A stretch of 64,000 bases of DNA, from NCBI RefSeq assembly GCF_030403775.1, contig NZ_JAQMWQ010000012.1:62001-126000 (forward strand), written 5' to 3'. Position 1 is the stretch's first letter; the number at the start of each line of letters is the position of its first letter. Source of the stretch: Paenibacillus sp. BSR1-1 (GTDB taxonomy: Bacteria; Bacillota; Bacilli; Bacillales; Cytobacillaceae). Below the pieces are notes generated by a model. It worked only from the letters and a program-made list of their open reading frames with translations. It was not told where the DNA came from and searched no databases. Shown piece after piece: positions 9,475-18,163 of the stretch. A program made the translations under genes and the position numbers.

Positions 9475-10644
9475 TTATTCCTCGGTTTTATGGTTTACAT
9501 ACCATTGTTCTATCAATGCAGCTGTTAATCGCCCTGTATTAATCAGGTTATCAATGCTGATACATTCCCTGAAGGAATGGATATTTTGGAATCCCAGTCC
9601 AAGCGTCAAACAGATTAGTCCATGTTCATTTAACACATTCGTATCGGCACCGCCTAATGTTTTCGTTAAATACGGCTTCACGTTTATATTTTGAGCCGCA
9701 GCTTCCACTGTTTTTACTAAAATATCATCCTCTGGAATATCAAAGCCGAGGTACTTTTTCTCAATCCTTACGTTCACTTTTCCGCCCTTTTTCGCGGCGG
9801 CCTGCTTCATGACTTCCTCCATATGCTTTAGCTGGGCATCTAATTTTTCCTTTGAAAAACTTCGCACCTCACCGGCAATCGTGACAATGCCCGGAATGAT
9901 CGATGTCAGTTCACCGCCTTTGATAACCCCAATATTGGCAAGTGTTTCCTCATCAATCGCACCAAGCTTCATATTCGCTAATCCATCGGCCGCAAGAAGA
10001 ATCGCGCTGTTGCCTTCTTCAGCATTGAGGGCGATATGGGCGGCATTTCCCTGAACCTCCATCCAAATCCGGCTGCTGTAGGGGCCTTTTAAAATAATCT
10101 GGCCGACATCACCGCTGCTATCAAATATATAGCCGGTTTTACTTTTTGCCTTGCTGTAATCCATATATGTGGCACCAACTAGGCCCGGCTGTTCATTGAC
10201 CGTTAAAATGAATTCAATCGGTCCATGCGGGACGCCGCTCTCGATAATGGCGCGGATCGCTTCCAAATAAGCTGCCAAGGCCGCCCTGTCGTCGGCTCCA
10301 AGTATGGTCGTGCCATCTGAATAAATGACGCCTTCATTAATGACTGGCTTCAATCCTTCAGTTGGCAGTACCGTGTCCATATGCGTTGAGAAAAATAACG
10401 GCGGAATCGAAGGATCGGTTCCTTCCTTCCAGGCGATTAAGTTCCCTACTTCGCCATCGAAATTTTTGTGTGCCTCATCAAACTCTAAGGTAAAACCTAG
10501 CTCCGGCAGTACTTTTTTCAAAAACTCCGCCACAAGACTTTCTTTTGTGCTCGGAGCATTTATTTTTGCCAGCTCCAAAAACAATTCCTGCAGGCGGCCC
10601 GCATTAATATGGTCAGCGGCTTTTGCTGCTTGATTCGTTCTCAT
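9475..10644 (-). CDS. M20-family metallopeptidase (PepT-like) within the hut cluster
   Basis: A 389-residue PepT/YqjE-type M20 protein. Metal and catalytic landmarks are STHMDT (His and catalytic Asp), ILGADDRAA (bridging Asp), FDSSGD (Asp) and the late His in NIHSFRE. The paired-Glu motif, normally EE, reads NEQPGLVGA: the first Glu (general base) is kept but the second, a metal ligand, is Gln. The gene sits 22 bp downstream of hutI, where formiminoglutamase (hutG) might be expected; no hutG is in the window. It may cleave histidine peptides or N-acyl derivatives feeding the pathway, or replace hutG. Both are inference. AAGGAGG precedes the ATG. Confidence 0.8.
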   Translation of the reverse strand: MRTNQAAKAADHINAGRLQELFLELAKINAPSTKESLVAEFLKKVLPELGFTLEFDEAHKNFDGEVGNLIAWKEGTDPSIPPLFFSTHMDTVLPTEGLKPVINEGVIYSDGTTILGADDRAALAAYLEAIRAIIESGVPHGPIEFILTVNEQPGLVGATYMDYSKAKSKTGYIFDSSGDVGQIILKGPYSSRIWMEVQGNAAHIALNAEEGNSAILLAADGLANMKLGAIDEETLANIGVIKGGELTSIIPGIVTIAGEVRSFSKEKLDAQLKHMEEVMKQAAAKKGGKVNVRIEKKYLGFDIPEDDILVKTVEAAAQNINVKPYLTKTLGGADTNVLNEHGLICLTLGLGFQNIHSFRECISIDNLINTGRLTAALIEQWYVNHKTEE

Positions 10645-10665
10645 TCAGTGTCCCTCCTTATATAA

Positions 10666-11907
10666 TTAGCGGCTGACGACAATCTTGCCGTTCTTAATCA
10701 CAGTTTCCACAATGTTCGTCCCAAGCTCGTAAGCGATATGCTTATAGGTTGGGACATCCCAAATTTGCAAGTCTGCTAATTTTCCTTCTTCGATGACACC
10801 CCTGTCATCGAGGTCAAGCGCCTTTGCGCCGCCATAGGTGGCAGCTTTAATCGCTTCTTCCACAGAGAACTGATAAAGCCGGCAGGCAAGGTTAATCACA
10901 AATTGCATCGATTCGGTATAGCAGGCGGGGCATAAATCCGTCGCCAAGGCGATGTTCATACCAAGGTCGAGCATTCTTCGTGCTTCGAACGGACGTTTAT
11001 GAGCGACCGCAAAATCGAGGGCCGGCATTAACACCCCGGTAACATTCGCTTCAGCTAGCTTTTCCATTACTTCAATTGGAGTGTAATTCAAATGGTCAAT
11101 CGACACCATTTTCATTTCGGCTGCGAGATCCGACCCGCCAATATAGGAATAGGCATCGGCATGAATTTTTGGTTTCATTCCATACTGGAGCCCGGCTTTC
11201 AGGATGACTTCTGATTCCGCTGCAGTAAAATAACCTTCATCACACCAAACATCGCAAAATTCCGCCAGTCCCCGCTCTCCTACCTGCGGAATCATCTCGT
11301 TGACGATTTTAAAAAGATATTCGGCTTTCGTTAAATTTTCCGGAAATCCATGGGCACCTAAAAACGTATTAAGTACATCGATTGGTGTTTCTTTATTCAA
11401 CCTTCTGCTGACCTCTAAAATTTTGATTTCACTCTCGGTCGTCAAGCCATAGCCGCTCTTGCTTTCGACTGTGGTGATCCCATAATCCAGCATGTTCATC
11501 AGCCGTAATTTCGATTGTTCGAACAGCTCTTCAGCCGGTCGATTTCTCGTTAATTCAACAGTCCGGTTCGGTCCTGCAGCAATTCCAATTTTTTGGGGGT
11601 CAAGTCCCGCCACCTTTGCTGCGTACTCTTCTACTCTAGTACCATAAAAAACTAAATGAGTGTGGGAATCTATGAAACCGGGGGCGACAACCTTTCCTTT
11701 AGCATCGATGATGGACGAATGCTCTAATATGAATTCCTGCTTTATCTCCTCTTCCGTACCGACAGCAGCAATTTTCCCATCCTTAATGGCAATCCAGGCA
11801 TTTTGGAGGACGCCAATATCCCTCATGCCTTCGCCCAAGCAGGTGATGACTTCGGAGGCATTGGTGATCACTAAATCTATTTTTATCTTCAACTTTGTTT
11901 CAGACAT
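10666..11907 (-). CDS. hutI: Imidazolonepropionase
   Basis: The 413-residue amidohydrolase opens imidazolone-propionate to N-formimino-L-glutamate, third step of histidine degradation. The metal motif appears as DSHTHLVFYG, followed by family signatures YGITTVESKSGYGL and later HADAYSYIGGSDLA and LATDLCPACYTES. GGAGG lies about 11 bp before the ATG. It is separated from hutU by 212 bp containing a hairpin and a five-copy 21-bp array, so it may be transcribed at a lower level than hutU or have a promoter of its own. Confidence 0.96.
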   Translation of the reverse strand: MSETKLKIKIDLVITNASEVITCLGEGMRDIGVLQNAWIAIKDGKIAAVGTEEEIKQEFILEHSSIIDAKGKVVAPGFIDSHTHLVFYGTRVEEYAAKVAGLDPQKIGIAAGPNRTVELTRNRPAEELFEQSKLRLMNMLDYGITTVESKSGYGLTTESEIKILEVSRRLNKETPIDVLNTFLGAHGFPENLTKAEYLFKIVNEMIPQVGERGLAEFCDVWCDEGYFTAAESEVILKAGLQYGMKPKIHADAYSYIGGSDLAAEMKMVSIDHLNYTPIEVMEKLAEANVTGVLMPALDFAVAHKRPFEARRMLDLGMNIALATDLCPACYTESMQFVINLACRLYQFSVEEAIKAATYGGAKALDLDDRGVIEEGKLADLQIWDVPTYKHIAYELGTNIVETVIKNGKIVVSR

Positions 11908-11953
11908 ACTATTTAAAAACCTCCAATCTTTATGTAAATCGAAAAAATTACCC

Positions 11954-12058
11954 TTATCAGCGGATTTTTAGAGTTTATCAGCGAATTTTTGGGTTTTATC
12001 AGCGGATCCGGAGCATTTATCAGCGAATATCACAGTTTTATCAGCGATTCAAATACCG
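11954..12058. repeat. 21-bp tandem array (TTATCAGCG type, 5 copies)
   Basis: TTATCAGCG starts at 11954, 11975, 11996, 12017 and 12038, an exact 21-bp period; the second half of each unit is variable but AT-rich. A period of seven codons leaves an open frame (YQRI repeats) on the plus strand, but there is no ribosome site, and I regard it as non-coding. The same family recurs at 41941-42024 and 49000-49041. Confidence 0.85.
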
Positions 12059-12069
12059 AGCAATGAAGA

Positions 12070-12100
12070 ATAGTAGAGATCAATTCGGGATCTCTACTAT
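12070..12100. other. Hairpin downstream of hutU
   Basis: ATAGTAGAGAT and ATCTCTACTAT form an 11-bp stem with a 9-nt loop, 20 bp after the hutU stop. A clear T tract follows only on the plus strand, so on the hutU mRNA it is more likely a 3' stabiliser or weak terminator. Confidence 0.6.
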
Positions 12101-12119
12101 CGAGTTTTTCTTTCTAGCT

Positions 12120-13841
12120 TTATGCCTTTACGTTTTCCTTTTCTAAATCCTTAGGACCAAACGTTGCTTTTGGTGACCACCATAACGGTACCTTGATGCT
12201 TTCGTTCGTAAGTTTTCCTTTACCATTCGCTACATCACGGGCAGTTTCGTAACCAGCCTGGGCATGGCGGATAACGCCGATTCCTGAGTCAACGGTCATC
12301 GCCACTTCCAGCCTCATATCCGATTCTGCTGTACCATCGGCAACCATCGTTACACCGGTGTGAACCGCTTCCCCCATCGAATAGTTCGCTTGAAGGGCAA
12401 TCAAATCACACATTCCGACTGCGTTTAATAGACCGTTCAATACCGGCCAGTCAGAAATTAAGTCGCCGCCGTCCTTCATATTTTCAGATTCAAAAGTAGG
12501 ATTCACGATGGAACCGGAGTCTAAGTTATCTCGTGAAAAAGCAACTGGTCCGGCAAGCTCGCCCTTTCGAATCATGTCATTTACTTTTAAAGCGAATCTC
12601 TTCCGCTGACCAAAGCCCATGTAACAAATACGTGCCGGCAACGCTTCGATTGGAATATGTTCTTTGGCAAGCTTGATCCAGCGGGTTACAAGCAAATCAT
12701 CACTGAACTCTTCTAAAATCATATCGTCAATCTTTCGTAAATCCTCTGCTTCACCGGATAGACAAACCCAGCGGAATGGGCCGCGGCCTTCACAAAAGAG
12801 AGGACGGATGTATTCAGCAACGAAGCCTGGCAAACGCTTCGCTTCCTTCGCATCCATGCCGGCATCGATACATTCCTTTCGGATACTTGTACCGTATTCA
12901 AATGATTTCACCCCTAAGTCTAAGAACTTAATGAGTGCTTTTAGCTCGCGTACCATCGTTTCACGTGCTTTTTCTAAATAAAACTCACGGTCATTGTCAC
13001 GAAGCTCCTCTGCTTCTTGAACAGTATAACCAGCTGGCAGGTAAGAGATTGGGTCATGGGCTGGTGTCATCGATGTGGCGATGTCTGGCAGAAACCCTTT
13101 TTGAATAACTTCTTCAAAAATATCAGCTGCGTTACCAACTACAGCGATCCCTAATGGTTTTCCCGCTGCCGCATATTCCTTCGCCAAGGCAATCGCCTCA
13201 TCCAAGGAATCTACTAAAACATCAATAAATTTCTTTTCGATACGGCGCTTAATGATTTCGACATTGGAATCACAAAGAATGGCGACACCGCCATGCATCG
13301 TCATCGCTCTTGTTTGGTTGCCTCCCATACCGCCTGCCCCAGCTGTTAACAGGATTTTCCCAACCAGGGAATCGTCATAATGTAAGCGGGCAATCGCTGA
13401 TAGGGTTTCGAATGTACCTTGGATAACACCTTGGGTACCAATGTATTCCCATGGAGCCGCTGTATAATTTGCATACATCGTTAAGTTTTTATCTTGTAGA
13501 TCATAGAATGTCGGCCAGTCTGCCTTCATGATGTTCGTCGTTGCCATGACAACGGTTGGCGCATATTTATGAGTTTTGAAGACGGCTACAGGCATCCCGG
13601 ATTGGACAACCAGTGTTTCATCATCTTCCAGTTCCTTTAACGATTTTACGATGGCGTGGTAGGACTCCCAGTTACGGGCCGCTTTTCCGATCCCGCCATA
13701 AATGACGAGTTCTTCCGGCTTTTCAGCGTTCTCCATATTGTTTTCAAGCATCCGCAAGATGGCCTCTTGTCTCCAGCCCTTACAGCGAAGTTCCGGTCCT
13801 CTCTGTGCTTTAACGGAATATAAGATTTCTGGTTTTGACAT
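12120..13841 (-). CDS. hutU: Urocanate hydratase
   Basis: The 573-residue NAD-dependent urocanase converts urocanate to 4-imidazolone-5-propionate. Family landmarks include VIYGGIGKAARNWESY, the dinucleotide-binding stretch LLTAGAGGMGGNQ, and ARICYMGFGQRKRFALKVND. AGGAGG lies upstream of the ATG. It is the first hut gene, and a near-consensus sigma-54 promoter (13885-13902) ends 43 bp upstream of its start codon. Confidence 0.97.
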   Translation of the reverse strand: MSKPEILYSVKAQRGPELRCKGWRQEAILRMLENNMENAEKPEELVIYGGIGKAARNWESYHAIVKSLKELEDDETLVVQSGMPVAVFKTHKYAPTVVMATTNIMKADWPTFYDLQDKNLTMYANYTAAPWEYIGTQGVIQGTFETLSAIARLHYDDSLVGKILLTAGAGGMGGNQTRAMTMHGGVAILCDSNVEIIKRRIEKKFIDVLVDSLDEAIALAKEYAAAGKPLGIAVVGNAADIFEEVIQKGFLPDIATSMTPAHDPISYLPAGYTVQEAEELRDNDREFYLEKARETMVRELKALIKFLDLGVKSFEYGTSIRKECIDAGMDAKEAKRLPGFVAEYIRPLFCEGRGPFRWVCLSGEAEDLRKIDDMILEEFSDDLLVTRWIKLAKEHIPIEALPARICYMGFGQRKRFALKVNDMIRKGELAGPVAFSRDNLDSGSIVNPTFESENMKDGGDLISDWPVLNGLLNAVGMCDLIALQANYSMGEAVHTGVTMVADGTAESDMRLEVAMTVDSGIGVIRHAQAGYETARDVANGKGKLTNESIKVPLWWSPKATFGPKDLEKENVKA

Positions 13842-13884
13842 ATATAATTCCTCCTAGATTAGATGGTGTACTCGTATTTTTATA

Positions 13885-13902
13885 TTGCAAGTACCGTGCC
13901 AA
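13885..13902 (-). promoter_or_regulatory. Sigma-54 (-24/-12) promoter of the hut operon
   Basis: On the minus strand TTGGCACGGTACTTGCAA matches the sigma-54 consensus: TGGCAC at -24 and TTGCA at -12 with the exact GG-to-GC spacing. It points towards hutU. A divergent gene encoding a GAFTGA-type sigma-54 activator starts about 250 bp away. Confidence 0.92.
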
Positions 13903-13904
13903 GA

Positions 13905-14095
13905 TGGAGGATTCGTGCTTTTTCTTTAAAAATCGTGCTACTAACCTATTAAATTATGCTTAGCATATCAAAAAGGCCGCAGATAGTTTTTGCAGGGTTT
14001 ACGGGGGTAAAGTCGATTAAAGCCTCAACATTGAAAACGTTTGCATTCTTTACTAGTGCAGATGAAATTTGCATGCAGATTATTTTAAACATTCA
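13905..14095. promoter_or_regulatory. Candidate upstream activator sites for the sigma-54 activator
   Basis: Between hutU and the activator gene lie a direct repeat of TCGTGC (13914 and 13934 regions), a palindrome TATGC-TTA-GCATA (13955-13967), and two TTTGCAT copies near 14041 and 14069. One or more may bind the activator; which ones cannot be decided by eye. The rest of the 308-bp gap holds no gene. Confidence 0.45.
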
Positions 14096-14149
14096 TAATA
14101 AATGTTATATTTTGAAGTATAGTCAGATACTTTTAAAGGGGGCTTTGGT

Positions 14150-15871
14150 ATGAGTAATGCCGCATCAATCGGTTCACTGATTAGAAGCTTTGTAGAAGGA
14201 GTCATTGTCTTAAATGGCAACTGCGAAATTTTATGGCATGATGTAAATGAGGACCTCCAATTAAATCTTCCCATTGGAAGCAATATCTTTGATTTACTTC
14301 CAAATAAGGGAGAACTTTTAGTAGAAAATGACATCTATCAAGTTATAGTAAAGGATAAGAAGCTGGCAGTAGAGGTAAAAAAATTCTCTATGGACCAAGA
14401 TTATCTGATTCTCTGTATAGAAGATACAACCAATATAACAACCAATCAAAAAGCAAGGTTATACTGTCTTGAAAAAATTATCGAATCTCTGAACGAAGGC
14501 GTGGTGATGAGTGACCACGATGGCAAAATTGTGTTGTACAACGGGACTCAGGAAAAATTAGAAGGTTTGGACAGCCGAGAAATACTCGGGAAACACCTTT
14601 GGGAAGCCTATAATTATAACCCGCAATATTCTGAGCACAAGCATACATTTAAAACCGGCAAACCGATCTTCTCCAGATATCGGGCTCACTCTACAATCAA
14701 TGGGGTACCAAAGTATGTGAATTACAGTACTTATCCGATTCAAAAGAATGGGGAAACGATTGCTGTTTTTTCGATTAGTACGAATGAATCCAAACTCAAG
14801 AATTTGCTTCATGAAACGATTGAGCTTCGGAGGCAGGTCGTTCAATCGGATTCAACTAATCGCCCATTAAAAAACGGGACAACCTTTTCCTTTGATGATA
14901 TTAAAGGAAAAAGCATTGCCTTAAAAAATCTCATTCTTGAGGCGCAAAATATTGCCATACATAATACCGACGTGCTAATCGTTGGGGAAACGGGAACAGG
15001 AAAAGAATTATTTGCTCAGAGTATCCATAATCACAGCCCAAGAGCAGAAAATCCATTTGTCGCAATAAACTGTGCGGCGATACCGGAAACTCTTTTAGAA
15101 AGCACGTTATTTGGGACAGTGAAGGGGGCATTTACCGGGGCAGCCAATCAGGTAGGGCTGTTTGAATATGCCAAGAACGGGACACTTTTCCTCGATGAAA
15201 TTAACTCTATGCCGCTGACGCTGCAATCGAAATTAATCCGTGTTCTTCAGGAACGATTAGTTCGAAGAGTGGGGTCAAATGAAGTGACCCCTGTGGAATG
15301 TACCGTAATCAGTGCATCAAACGAGGATCCGGAAAGGTTAATAGAGGAAGGAAAAATGCGCCTCGACTTATTTTACAGACTCGCACATACAAGCCTATAT
15401 ATTACTTCTTTAAGGGAGCGCACAGAGGATATTCATTTTTTCATTCATTTTTTCCTCGATAAGTACCGGCGGAAATTTAATAAAGAGGTTCCGAATCTCT
15501 CAACTGAGCTGCTCTCGATTCTTCTTCAATATCATTGGCCCGGGAACACAAGAGAGCTCGAGCATTTAATCGAAAATTTAATCATTCGGGCTTCTGAAAA
15601 TGATGCAGCGATCCATGTTGACCATCTGCCGGCATTTATGAAGAAGAAATTACTGGTGACTAAATCAGGGAAGGCAGCAAAGGAAAAGGAGTTGAAGAAG
15701 AATCCGTTTAAATCGATCTTCTCCAATTCGCAAGAGCACTATATTCAAAAAACGTTAGATGAAGCGGATTGGAATATCTCGCAGGCAGCCAAAACCCTTG
15801 GAATCACCCGGCAAAGTTTGCAGTATCATATTAAAAAACATGGTCTGGTTAAGCCAAGCAGCAGCATCTAA
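14150..15871 (+). CDS. Sigma-54-dependent transcriptional activator (RocR-like), probable hut regulator
   Basis: A 573-residue bacterial enhancer-binding protein. An N-terminal region (1-100) is followed by a PAS domain (about 105-220; LNEGVVMSDHDGKIVLYN), the AAA+ domain and a Fis-type HTH. The AAA+ domain has Walker A GETGTGKE, the sigma-54 contact motif GAFTGA and Walker B GTLFLDEIN. The C-terminal helix-turn-helix reads NISQAAKTLGITRQSLQYHI. The gene is divergent from hutU, which has a sigma-54 promoter, so it very probably activates hut transcription in response to histidine, urocanate or a related signal sensed by the PAS region. In B. subtilis the related RocR controls arginine use. 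The ligand is unknown. Confidence 0.93.
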   Translation: MSNAASIGSLIRSFVEGVIVLNGNCEILWHDVNEDLQLNLPIGSNIFDLLPNKGELLVENDIYQVIVKDKKLAVEVKKFSMDQDYLILCIEDTTNITTNQKARLYCLEKIIESLNEGVVMSDHDGKIVLYNGTQEKLEGLDSREILGKHLWEAYNYNPQYSEHKHTFKTGKPIFSRYRAHSTINGVPKYVNYSTYPIQKNGETIAVFSISTNESKLKNLLHETIELRRQVVQSDSTNRPLKNGTTFSFDDIKGKSIALKNLILEAQNIAIHNTDVLIVGETGTGKELFAQSIHNHSPRAENPFVAINCAAIPETLLESTLFGTVKGAFTGAANQVGLFEYAKNGTLFLDEINSMPLTLQSKLIRVLQERLVRRVGSNEVTPVECTVISASNEDPERLIEEGKMRLDLFYRLAHTSLYITSLRERTEDIHFFIHFFLDKYRRKFNKEVPNLSTELLSILLQYHWPGNTRELEHLIENLIIRASENDAAIHVDHLPAFMKKKLLVTKSGKAAKEKELKKNPFKSIFSNSQEHYIQKTLDEADWNISQAAKTLGITRQSLQYHIKKHGLVKPSSSI

Positions 15872-15875
15872 AATT

Positions 15876-15902
15876 ATAGGAGGTACGTACCTCCTATTTT
15901 TT
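15876..15902. terminator. Bidirectional terminator between the activator gene and ugd
   Basis: A perfect palindrome, TAGGAGGTACGTACCTCCTA, lies between the convergent genes and is followed by six T residues on the plus strand. Confidence 0.88.
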
Positions 15903-17274
15903 ATGAAGTTTCAACTAAAAAAGGCTGGAATTTTGTCCCCTGGCCCACGCCAACATACTTAAATCCTTTCTCCTCCATATAACTTTTTTGATAAAGGTTT
16001 CTTAAATCAAAGAAAATCGGTTTTTTGAGGAGAATTTTGACTTTTTCTAAATTAAGATTTCGAAATTGTTTCCACTCAGTGATAATGATTAAGGCATCAC
16101 TATCCTTCATTGTTTCGTATTCATCGCTGCAATAAACAATTCTGTCCCTTAAATGCTCTAGTCTTCTATTTGCCTCTTTGCAGGCAATCGGATCATAAAC
16201 TTTAAAATTTGCTCCTTTTTTGGCAAGTTCATTAAGAATGGTAATAGAAGGAGCCTCTCTCATATCGTCAGTATTAGGCTTAAAGGACAAACCCAATACG
16301 GCCAGCTGCTTACCCTGTAAATCTCCCATTTCATCACTGATTTTGCGGGCCATTAATAGTTTTTGATTTTCATTTGCTTGTATCGTTTGCTCAATTAAGG
16401 AAACGGGTGCTCCCATTTGCCTTCCCACTTCCGCTATCGCCCGAGTGTCCTTTGGAAAGCAGCTTCCGCCAAAACCTGGACCAGGAAGTAAAAACTCCGA
16501 ACCTATTCTCCTGTCCATTCCCATTCCATTTGCTACATCCTGAACATTTGCCCCTACCTTTTCGCATAGATGAGCTATTTCATTCATAAAAGTTACCTTC
16601 ATCGCAAGAAAAGCATTTGAAGCATACTTAATCATTTCAGCTGATTCCAAATCGGTGACGACATATTGGGAATCGTCTAAAAATAATACTCGATACACTT
16701 GTTTGATTATATCCACAGCTCTCGTTGTTTCAGATCCGATAACAACTCGATCTGGATGTAAGAAATCATTGATGGCGGAGCCTTCTCTTAAAAATTCCGG
16801 GTTTGCCAGAATATCAAAATCGTAGGAAACTCCTCTAAGTCTTAGTTCTTCAAAAATCCATCCTTTAATCTTTTGGGCAGTGCCAATCGGTACGGTACTT
16901 TTATTAACAATTACTTTGTAATTATTTAGATGACTAGCCATTTCCCTGACTGCCGCTTCGATAAATTGTAAATCCGCGCTGCCGTCTGCAGCTGGCGGAG
17001 TACCAACTGCAATCATGATGACATCGCATTCGGAAACAGCTTTTTTTATATCAGTGGTAAAAACTAAACGTTTTGCACATATATTTCGTTCTACAATCAA
17101 GTCAAGCCCCGGCTCGTAAATAGGAACGATCCCTTCTCTTAACCCGTTAATTTTTTCACTATTGTTATCTACACATGTAACATCTAATCCCAAATCGGCA
17201 AGAACAGAACCGGTAACTAAACCAACATAACCAGTACCAATCACCGCAATTTTATTTATCGCCAGACCTCTCAC
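15901..17274 (-). CDS. UDP-glucose 6-dehydrogenase
   Basis: The 457-residue enzyme oxidises UDP-glucose to UDP-glucuronate, used for glycuronate polymers such as capsule, exopolysaccharide or teichuronic acid. It has an N-terminal Rossmann motif AVIGTGYVGLVTG, a central helix with NEIAHLCEKVGANV, the catalytic Cys in GPGFGGSCFPKDTRA, and a C-terminal UDP-binding domain. The GTG at 17274 is the usual start, but the AAGGGG stretch overlaps it, so a start a few codons further in (near LAINK) is possible. It stands alone between terminators. Confidence 0.93.
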   Translation of the reverse strand: MRGLAINKIAVIGTGYVGLVTGSVLADLGLDVTCVDNNSEKINGLREGIVPIYEPGLDLIVERNICAKRLVFTTDIKKAVSECDVIMIAVGTPPAADGSADLQFIEAAVREMASHLNNYKVIVNKSTVPIGTAQKIKGWIFEELRLRGVSYDFDILANPEFLREGSAINDFLHPDRVVIGSETTRAVDIIKQVYRVLFLDDSQYVVTDLESAEMIKYASNAFLAMKVTFMNEIAHLCEKVGANVQDVANGMGMDRRIGSEFLLPGPGFGGSCFPKDTRAIAEVGRQMGAPVSLIEQTIQANENQKLLMARKISDEMGDLQGKQLAVLGLSFKPNTDDMREAPSITILNELAKKGANFKVYDPIACKEANRRLEHLRDRIVYCSDEYETMKDSDALIIITEWKQFRNLNLEKVKILLKKPIFFDLRNLYQKSYMEEKGFKYVGVGQGTKFQPFLVETS

Positions 17275-17406
17275 CCCTTGTTCATTTATTTATAGCATGC
17301 TAAAAAATATTGAATTCCTGCTAAAATATCGATTCGATTTATTGATTTCCAAAACTACCATACCAGATTATCTGTTCCTACTAAGCAGGTAATTTATAGA
17401 AAACGA

Positions 17407-17442
17407 AAAGGAATCAATGTGAATTAGACATTGACTCCCTTA
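17407..17442 (-). terminator. Terminator of the DinB/YfiT-like gene
   Basis: AAGGAATCAATGT pairs with ACATTGACTCCCTT with few mismatches; on the minus strand the stem is followed by TTTTCGTTTTC. Confidence 0.7.
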
Positions 17443-17474
17443 ATAGATGAAGGTTTTCTTCTTTGTATGTAGGG

Positions 17475-17999
17475 CTAGCTGCGATTACCTGCATTTGCAG
17501 CTAGGATATGTGCAAGATGATGCTTACCATGCCATGAATAAATACCAATATTTTTTCCTACAGTCACTTCTCCTGACTCTGGATGGATAAACTTCATTTC
17601 TAGATCATCAAGCCTTAGATTCCGCAGCAGATGGACCCAACGGCTGTGCAAAGCTTCCAGCAGCGAAAGTGAAATTTCAACCGGCAAGCTGGAATCTGGC
17701 AGTTCAGCCCATTTTCCTTCATCATATGGCTTGATGACAGGAGTTTTCTCTGTTAGAGCTAATTTAAAACGAATATAGGCATTCATATGGCTATCCGCAA
17801 GGTGATGGACTACCTGCCGGACTGTCCACCCTTCAGAACGATAAGGTGTATCTAGTTGTCTATCATTTAAGCCATTTACCGCATCCTGTAACAATCCAGG
17901 TAATGCTTCAATCTCATTGATCCAGCACTCCACAACATCGGGCGTAATCTCACCATCATACTGAAATTTCCCTATTGGGTATCTCTGATCCATTTCCAT
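17475..17999 (-). CDS. DinB/YfiT-type putative metal-dependent hydrolase (bacillithiol transferase-like)
   Basis: This 174-residue four-helix DinB-superfamily protein opens RYPIGKF and carries the three-His metal site: [12 protein letters not shown] near residue 65 and [11 protein letters not shown] near the C-terminus. The closest known group is B. subtilis YfiT, and related enzymes act as bacillithiol S-transferases. The gene is monocistronic, between the msrAB and ugd terminators. Substrate is unknown. Confidence 0.82.
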   Translation of the reverse strand: MEMDQRYPIGKFQYDGEITPDVVECWINEIEALPGLLQDAVNGLNDRQLDTPYRSEGWTVRQVVHHLADSHMNAYIRFKLALTEKTPVIKPYDEGKWAELPDSSLPVEISLSLLEALHSRWVHLLRNLRLDDLEMKFIHPESGEVTVGKNIGIYSWHGKHHLAHILAANAGNRS

Positions 18000-18010
18000 T
18001 CCTCCTCATG

Positions 18011-18046
18011 AAAAAAGGGACAACTCATTTATCAAAGCAGTCCCTA
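18011..18046 (-). terminator. Terminator of msrAB
   Basis: AGGGAC and GTCCCT arms flank a 20-nt loop, and the minus strand continues with six T residues. It lies between msrAB and the DinB-like gene. Confidence 0.55.
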
Positions 18047-18163
18047 AGTGCGTAAAGGTGGGCATCACCCTTATAAGAACTTATTATTGCTTCTGGGTAT
18101 TTAGTATTGCAAATGGCAAATAAATTTTTAATCTAATACTCTAAAAGCGAAAAGGAATGTCGA

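Noticed and set aside
11895..12146. Plus-strand ORF with YQRI heptad repeats
   Set aside because: It arises because a 21-bp repeat keeps one frame open. There is no ribosome site or family match.
15001..15871. LevR-like PTS regulator for the sigma-54 activator
   Set aside because: The protein has no PRD or EIIA domains; the layout is PAS, AAA+ and Fis-type HTH, as in RocR.
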